A stretch of 10,745 bases of DNA, taken from positions 1 to 10,745 of the forward strand of contig CALYTD010000014.1 in assembly GCA_945486445.1 (NCBI GenBank), given 5' to 3'. The stretch's first letter is position 1; every line of letters starts with the position of its first letter. The DNA comes from an uncultured Prevotellaceae bacterium. Lineage in GTDB: Bacteria > Bacteroidota > Bacteroidia > Bacteroidales > Bacteroidaceae. The notes under the pieces were generated by a model, which worked only from the letters and a program-made list of their open reading frames with translations, did not search any database and had not been told where the DNA came from. Of this stretch, positions 6,945 through 10,745 are shown in pieces. A program made the position numbers and the translations under genes.

Positions 6945-6952
6945 TTTTTTTT

Positions 6953-9472
6953 ATGAGTCAGACAACAAAGATTCTATTATTATGCCTGTCAACACTATGG
7001 ACAATACCAACCATAGGTCAGGGTCAGACAGAGACAAGACATGAAAACACAGACGAAGCGGTAACAGAAAACAGAGAAATAGATAACATCACCATCACCG
7101 CCCCACGCGGAATAGCACGCAAAACGCCCATAGCCATGAGCAACGTGGACGCCACACAGGTGGACGAAAAGCTGGGAGGACAGGAGTTTCCTGAGATTCT
7201 CAGCCAGACACCAGGCGTATATGCCACCAAGCACAGCGGCGGAAAGGGAGACTCAAAACTAAATGTCAGGGGATTCCAGAACTATAACGTGGCTTTAATG
7301 ATGAACGGCGTACCCGTCAATGACATGGAATGGGGAGGCATCTATTGGAGCAACTGGGCAGGACTGGGTGACATGGTGAGATACATGCAAGTGCAAAGAG
7401 GTCTCGGAGCAAGCAAAATTGCTGCGCCATCAGTAGGCGGAACAGTAAACATTGTCACCAAGACAACAGACTCAAAAAAAGGAGGAAACATCGTATATGG
7501 CATGGGAAACGATGGGTATAACACCTACTCCCTGTCACTATCAACAGGAACACTGCCCACAGGGTGGAACATGTCAGTGATGTTCACAAAGACATGGGGA
7601 GACGGATACATACAAGGTACAGAATACTCTGACTACACATACTTCGCTTCCATAAGCAAAAGAATAAACGACAAACACCAACTGTCACTGACAGGATTCG
7701 GCTGTCCACAGTCACATTACCAACGTTCACAATATGACGGACTAAGCGTAGCAGGATGGCAGAAAGCCAAAAACTATATGAACGGCAAGAGCCAGTACAG
7801 ATATAACCCCACATACGGATTCGGAAAGAATGGCGAGAGGAAGACTTCCGCATACAACTATTACCACAAACCACAATTCTCGCTGAACCATCAATGGGAT
7901 ATTGACAACAAATCCTCACTCAGTTCGGCTCTATATCTGTCCGTAGGAAGAGGCTACGGAAATAGCGGTCAGGGTGTGGATGCAACCTACACAAACAACT
8001 GGTACGGCGCAAGCAACGGAGTATTGAATAAAGCCTTTCACAACAGCGATGGCACATACGCCTACGATAAAGTGCAGGACATAAACGAACAAAGCACCAC
8101 CGGCTCAAAAATGGTTATGGGACAAAGTTACAATAACCACGTATGGTACGGACTATTGTCAACATACACCCGACGACTGAACAACGAGCTGAACCTCTAT
8201 GCAGGCATAGACGTAAGGTCATACAAAGGCACACACACCACAAAAATATCTGACCTGTACAACGGCGAGTACTACAATGACCTGCGATACAGAAGCACTG
8301 TCAACCCAGAACTAAACGCAAAAGCAAAAGATCCAAACTGGAAATACGAGAAACTGGGCGTAGGTGACATTGTAAACCGTGACTACGACAGCCACATCAC
8401 ACAACAAGGCATCTTCGCTCAGATGGAATACAGCAAGGACAATAGGTTCTCAGCATTCCTTTCTGGAACGTTATCCAACTCACGATACTGGCGATATGAC
8501 CGTTTCTATTACGACGCAGAACACGCAGAATCAGACAAAGCAGACTTCCTTAGTGGCAGCATCAAAAGCGGTGCCAACTACAACTTAGACCGTAACCACA
8601 ACGTGTTTATCAACGTAGGATACGTAAGTCGCGCACCAATATTCTCTGGTGGCGTATTCCTTATGTCACAATCAAGCAACGTAATAAACAAAAACGCTGT
8701 CAATGAGAAAACAATCTCAGCAGAAATAGGCTACGGTTACCATAACAGTTGGTTCACAGCAAACCTCAATGCGTACTATACCCTGTGGAAAGACAAGACA
8801 ACCTCCAAGTCAGGTTACACCTCAGACAACTCCGATCTCTACACAATGAGCCTCGCAGGAGTAGATGCCAGACACACAGGAATAGAGATTGACATGACAG
8901 CCAAGCCCACATCATGGGTCACCTTGAAGGGAATGATGTCATTAGGAAACTGGAAATGGGATAGCGATGCCACCGCATACTTCTACAACTCTGCCAACCA
9001 ACCACTGGCAAACCTTACCACCGGCGAAGTGGCAAGCGGCGTAGGAACAGCCGATCACCTGCAATTCACACTGCGACAAGACGGCAACCACGTGGGCGGC
9101 TCGGCCCAGACGACAATGGCACTGGGAGCAGATTTCTACGTAACAAAGAACTACACCGTAGGCGCAACATACACCTATTATGCGCGGAACTATGCCGATT
9201 TCGCCATGCCTACAAGCGGAACAGGCACAGAACTGACACTTGTTGACCCATGGAAAATACCTGGTGCAGGGCAACTTGACCTCAATGCACGCTACAACTT
9301 CATGCTCGGTACATGCAAAGCGTCACTATATGCCAACGTACAGAACATCTTTGACTACGAATACATACAGGATGCATACTACGATGGCACACACAATAAC
9401 TGGGAAGACGCATACCGTATATTCTATTCCTACGGCAGAACATTCACCATGAAACTGCGTGTTGAATTCTAA
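6953..9472 (+). CDS. TonB-dependent outer-membrane receptor without a carboxypeptidase-like N-terminal domain
   Basis: An 839-residue outer-membrane receptor that would import a bound ligand using TonB/ExbBD energy. It has a signal peptide (MSQTTKILLLCLSTLWTIPT..., cleavage near residue 22), a short linker, then a plug domain at about 44-172 containing NVRGF (104-108), NGVPVND (118-124), VQRGLGASK (147-155) and VGGTVNIVTK (161-170). The rest is a beta-barrel rich in Tyr, Asn and Trp, ending in an aromatic strand with terminal Phe (TFTMKLRVEF), as outer-membrane barrels do. It lacks the CarboxypepD_reg-like domain of SusC proteins. I chose ATG 6953: a longer TTG frame from 6866 would translate the repeat spacer and bury the signal peptide. 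The stop is 34 nt before a lipoprotein gene, which suggests an operon. The substrate cannot be told from sequence; I would not call it SusC. Confidence 0.93.
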   Translation: MSQTTKILLLCLSTLWTIPTIGQGQTETRHENTDEAVTENREIDNITITAPRGIARKTPIAMSNVDATQVDEKLGGQEFPEILSQTPGVYATKHSGGKGDSKLNVRGFQNYNVALMMNGVPVNDMEWGGIYWSNWAGLGDMVRYMQVQRGLGASKIAAPSVGGTVNIVTKTTDSKKGGNIVYGMGNDGYNTYSLSLSTGTLPTGWNMSVMFTKTWGDGYIQGTEYSDYTYFASISKRINDKHQLSLTGFGCPQSHYQRSQYDGLSVAGWQKAKNYMNGKSQYRYNPTYGFGKNGERKTSAYNYYHKPQFSLNHQWDIDNKSSLSSALYLSVGRGYGNSGQGVDATYTNNWYGASNGVLNKAFHNSDGTYAYDKVQDINEQSTTGSKMVMGQSYNNHVWYGLLSTYTRRLNNELNLYAGIDVRSYKGTHTTKISDLYNGEYYNDLRYRSTVNPELNAKAKDPNWKYEKLGVGDIVNRDYDSHITQQGIFAQMEYSKDNRFSAFLSGTLSNSRYWRYDRFYYDAEHAESDKADFLSGSIKSGANYNLDRNHNVFINVGYVSRAPIFSGGVFLMSQSSNVINKNAVNEKTISAEIGYGYHNSWFTANLNAYYTLWKDKTTSKSGYTSDNSDLYTMSLAGVDARHTGIEIDMTAKPTSWVTLKGMMSLGNWKWDSDATAYFYNSANQPLANLTTGEVASGVGTADHLQFTLRQDGNHVGGSAQTTMALGADFYVTKNYTVGATYTYYARNYADFAMPTSGTGTELTLVDPWKIPGAGQLDLNARYNFMLGTCKASLYANVQNIFDYEYIQDAYYDGTHNNWEDAYRIFYSYGRTFTMKLRVEF

Positions 9473-9506
9473 ATAACAGTCATTACAACCCTGACATACC
9501 AGAAAC

Positions 9507-10745
9507 ATGAAAACAATTCATTATATATATATAGGTATCACACTGCTGTTCATAGCATCATGCGGAGACTATAACGAAAGACTTGACGGCTACTCCGAAG
9601 ACAATTACAAGCCAACAGACATAAAAAACATAAAATATGAGCTCACAAACAGTGACTACGAGCAGATTTCCAAGATTGTAAATAACAACACAATCAAGTC
9701 ACATAAATTCATGCCAGACGCCAATACAGCCCACGAAGGCATCTCCCTGTGGCTGGCAAGTGCCTACCCTACCGCCGACAACGGTTCTAAGGCGAGTATA
9801 ACCTACTGGCAATTAGGTGGTGAGAACCACTTTCTCGCTCCGCTGACAGTAAGGGGTAAGGCTTCTACTTACACCATACAAGACGGTGATGACACCTCAA
9901 ACATAGACGCATTGCTTAAAGAAAAAAAGCCAAATGCGGCTGCCAACGATATTGTTGTTACCATTTTCCCAGACAATACAGAGCAGACTCCGTACATTTA
10001 CACCGGCAAATGGTGGAACAAGTTTACCGCTTCCGGAACAGAAGTAGATGTTCTTCCCCTGTCAGTTTACACCTCTTTGGGGAGTTCCTACATAGAGAAC
10101 GCCGATGATGTGCTACCCATTTACATGAAGAACACATACCCTTACGCCAAGAACGAAGACACAAAGACCGTCCTTTACTACCATAACAAGTACCAAGACT
10201 ACGGCGCACGACAGTACGTTATGGCCGAAGGCGAGTGGCAGTTGACACTGACAACAGACACCCTGATGCGCAAAACCATCATAAAAGAGAAAGTATCAGC
10301 CCCCTTTGAACTGTCAAACGGCACGTGGGTGTATAACCCCAGCATGACAATCACATTGCCAAAGTCAAAGACTGACGCCACTACCAAGGCGTTTTATCAA
10401 GCAGTTGCCGACTGGGTATGGGCAAACATCGACATCCCCGCAGGCCTCACAAAGGGGCAAGGTTATGTAAGCAAGTGGGGTAACAACGAATACTACACTG
10501 GAAGCAGCGCATACAACGGCTGCGTAGAGTGGCTGCCCGCCGCTGCAAAGTCACAGAACCCTGTGGCGTTCGAGGGCATGACAGATGCAGAAATAATAGC
10601 CCTCATGCAACAAAACCTTATCACCGTCTATGCAGAAGTGCTCAAAACACTCTATCCCGAAGCCAATACCGTAGAAGGCATGGAGGTGGTTTACACCATA
10701 AACTTCACCGCCATGATGCCCGAAGAGGTAGAGTACACCATACAA
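9507..10745 (+). CDS. Lipoprotein of unknown function, partner of the TonB receptor (partial)
   Basis: The 413 codons visible before the right edge are open throughout, with no stop. The N-terminus is a lipoprotein signal: MKTIHYIYIGITLLFIAS followed by Cys19 (lipobox IASC), then GDYNERLDG. Acidic residues soon after the Cys are compatible with surface export in Bacteroidetes, though no clean export motif is present. The body has many Tyr/Trp and short motifs such as YELTNSDYEQI (near residue 48) and YIENADDVLPIYMK. I do not recognise the family. It does not resemble SusD: I see none of the helical TPR-like character expected of one. The position 34 nt after the receptor gene suggests a ligand-capturing surface partner or processing protein; this is inferred from context only. 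A (TA)6 run sits in codons 6-9. No Shine-Dalgarno precedes the ATG. Confidence 0.85.
   Translation, partial: MKTIHYIYIGITLLFIASCGDYNERLDGYSEDNYKPTDIKNIKYELTNSDYEQISKIVNNNTIKSHKFMPDANTAHEGISLWLASAYPTADNGSKASITYWQLGGENHFLAPLTVRGKASTYTIQDGDDTSNIDALLKEKKPNAAANDIVVTIFPDNTEQTPYIYTGKWWNKFTASGTEVDVLPLSVYTSLGSSYIENADDVLPIYMKNTYPYAKNEDTKTVLYYHNKYQDYGARQYVMAEGEWQLTLTTDTLMRKTIIKEKVSAPFELSNGTWVYNPSMTITLPKSKTDATTKAFYQAVADWVWANIDIPAGLTKGQGYVSKWGNNEYYTGSSAYNGCVEWLPAAAKSQNPVAFEGMTDAEIIALMQQNLITVYAEVLKTLYPEANTVEGMEVVYTINFTAMMPEEVEYTIQ

Noticed and set aside
6866..6952. 29-residue N-terminal extension of the receptor from a TTG
   Set aside because: It would translate the repeat spacer and place the signal peptide inside the protein; ATG 6953 gives a normal signal peptide.
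6945..6952. T8 as the definite terminator of typA
   Set aside because: It could end a repeat hairpin, but the spacer loop is over 100 nt and the T-run abuts the next start codon, so I list it only as a possibility.
6953..10745. Annotation as a SusC/SusD pair
   Set aside because: The receptor lacks the N-terminal carboxypeptidase-like domain, and the lipoprotein shows no SusD features.

Overview
The window looks like a chromosomal segment from a Bacteroidales bacterium, most likely of the Prevotella group; the genus is an inference. The signs are several promoters of the Bacteroidetes type (TTTG, about 20 nt, then TAnnTTTG), A/T-rich start regions without Shine-Dalgarno sequences, an 'A|Q' signal-peptide cleavage site, a large single-chain PurL, and a TonB-dependent receptor followed closely by a lipoprotein.

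Layout. Positions 1-2986 (minus strand) hold the first 995 codons of purL (phosphoribosylformylglycinamidine synthase), cut by the window edge before its glutamine amidotransferase domain. A good promoter for it lies at 3042-3073. Positions 2987-4057 form a 1.07 kb divergent intergenic region with no convincing protein gene. It holds a cluster of small hairpins (3117-3230), two plus-strand promoter candidates (3435-3466 and 3601-3630), and a strongly folded RNA at 3724-3962. That RNA has a long hairpin and two further long helices that cannot both form completely, the second ending in a T6 tract. It could be a free non-coding RNA or an attenuating leader of the next gene.

Positions 4058-4747 encode a small secreted protein of unknown function with a short C-terminal motif resembling those of other Prevotella secreted proteins; a strong intrinsic terminator follows. 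Positions 4944-6746 encode the ribosome-associated GTPase TypA/BipA behind its own promoter. Positions 6747-6952 are a repeat-rich spacer with long nested inverted repeats. Positions 6953-9472 encode a TonB-dependent outer-membrane receptor. It is followed 34 nt later by a lipoprotein gene (9507 to the right edge, incomplete), and the two probably form an uptake operon with unknown substrate.

The most unusual part is the structured RNA at 3724-3962. The protein genes are housekeeping (purL, typA) or belong to broad accessory classes (secreted protein, receptor plus lipoprotein). I see no insertion sequence, CRISPR array, tRNA or rRNA.
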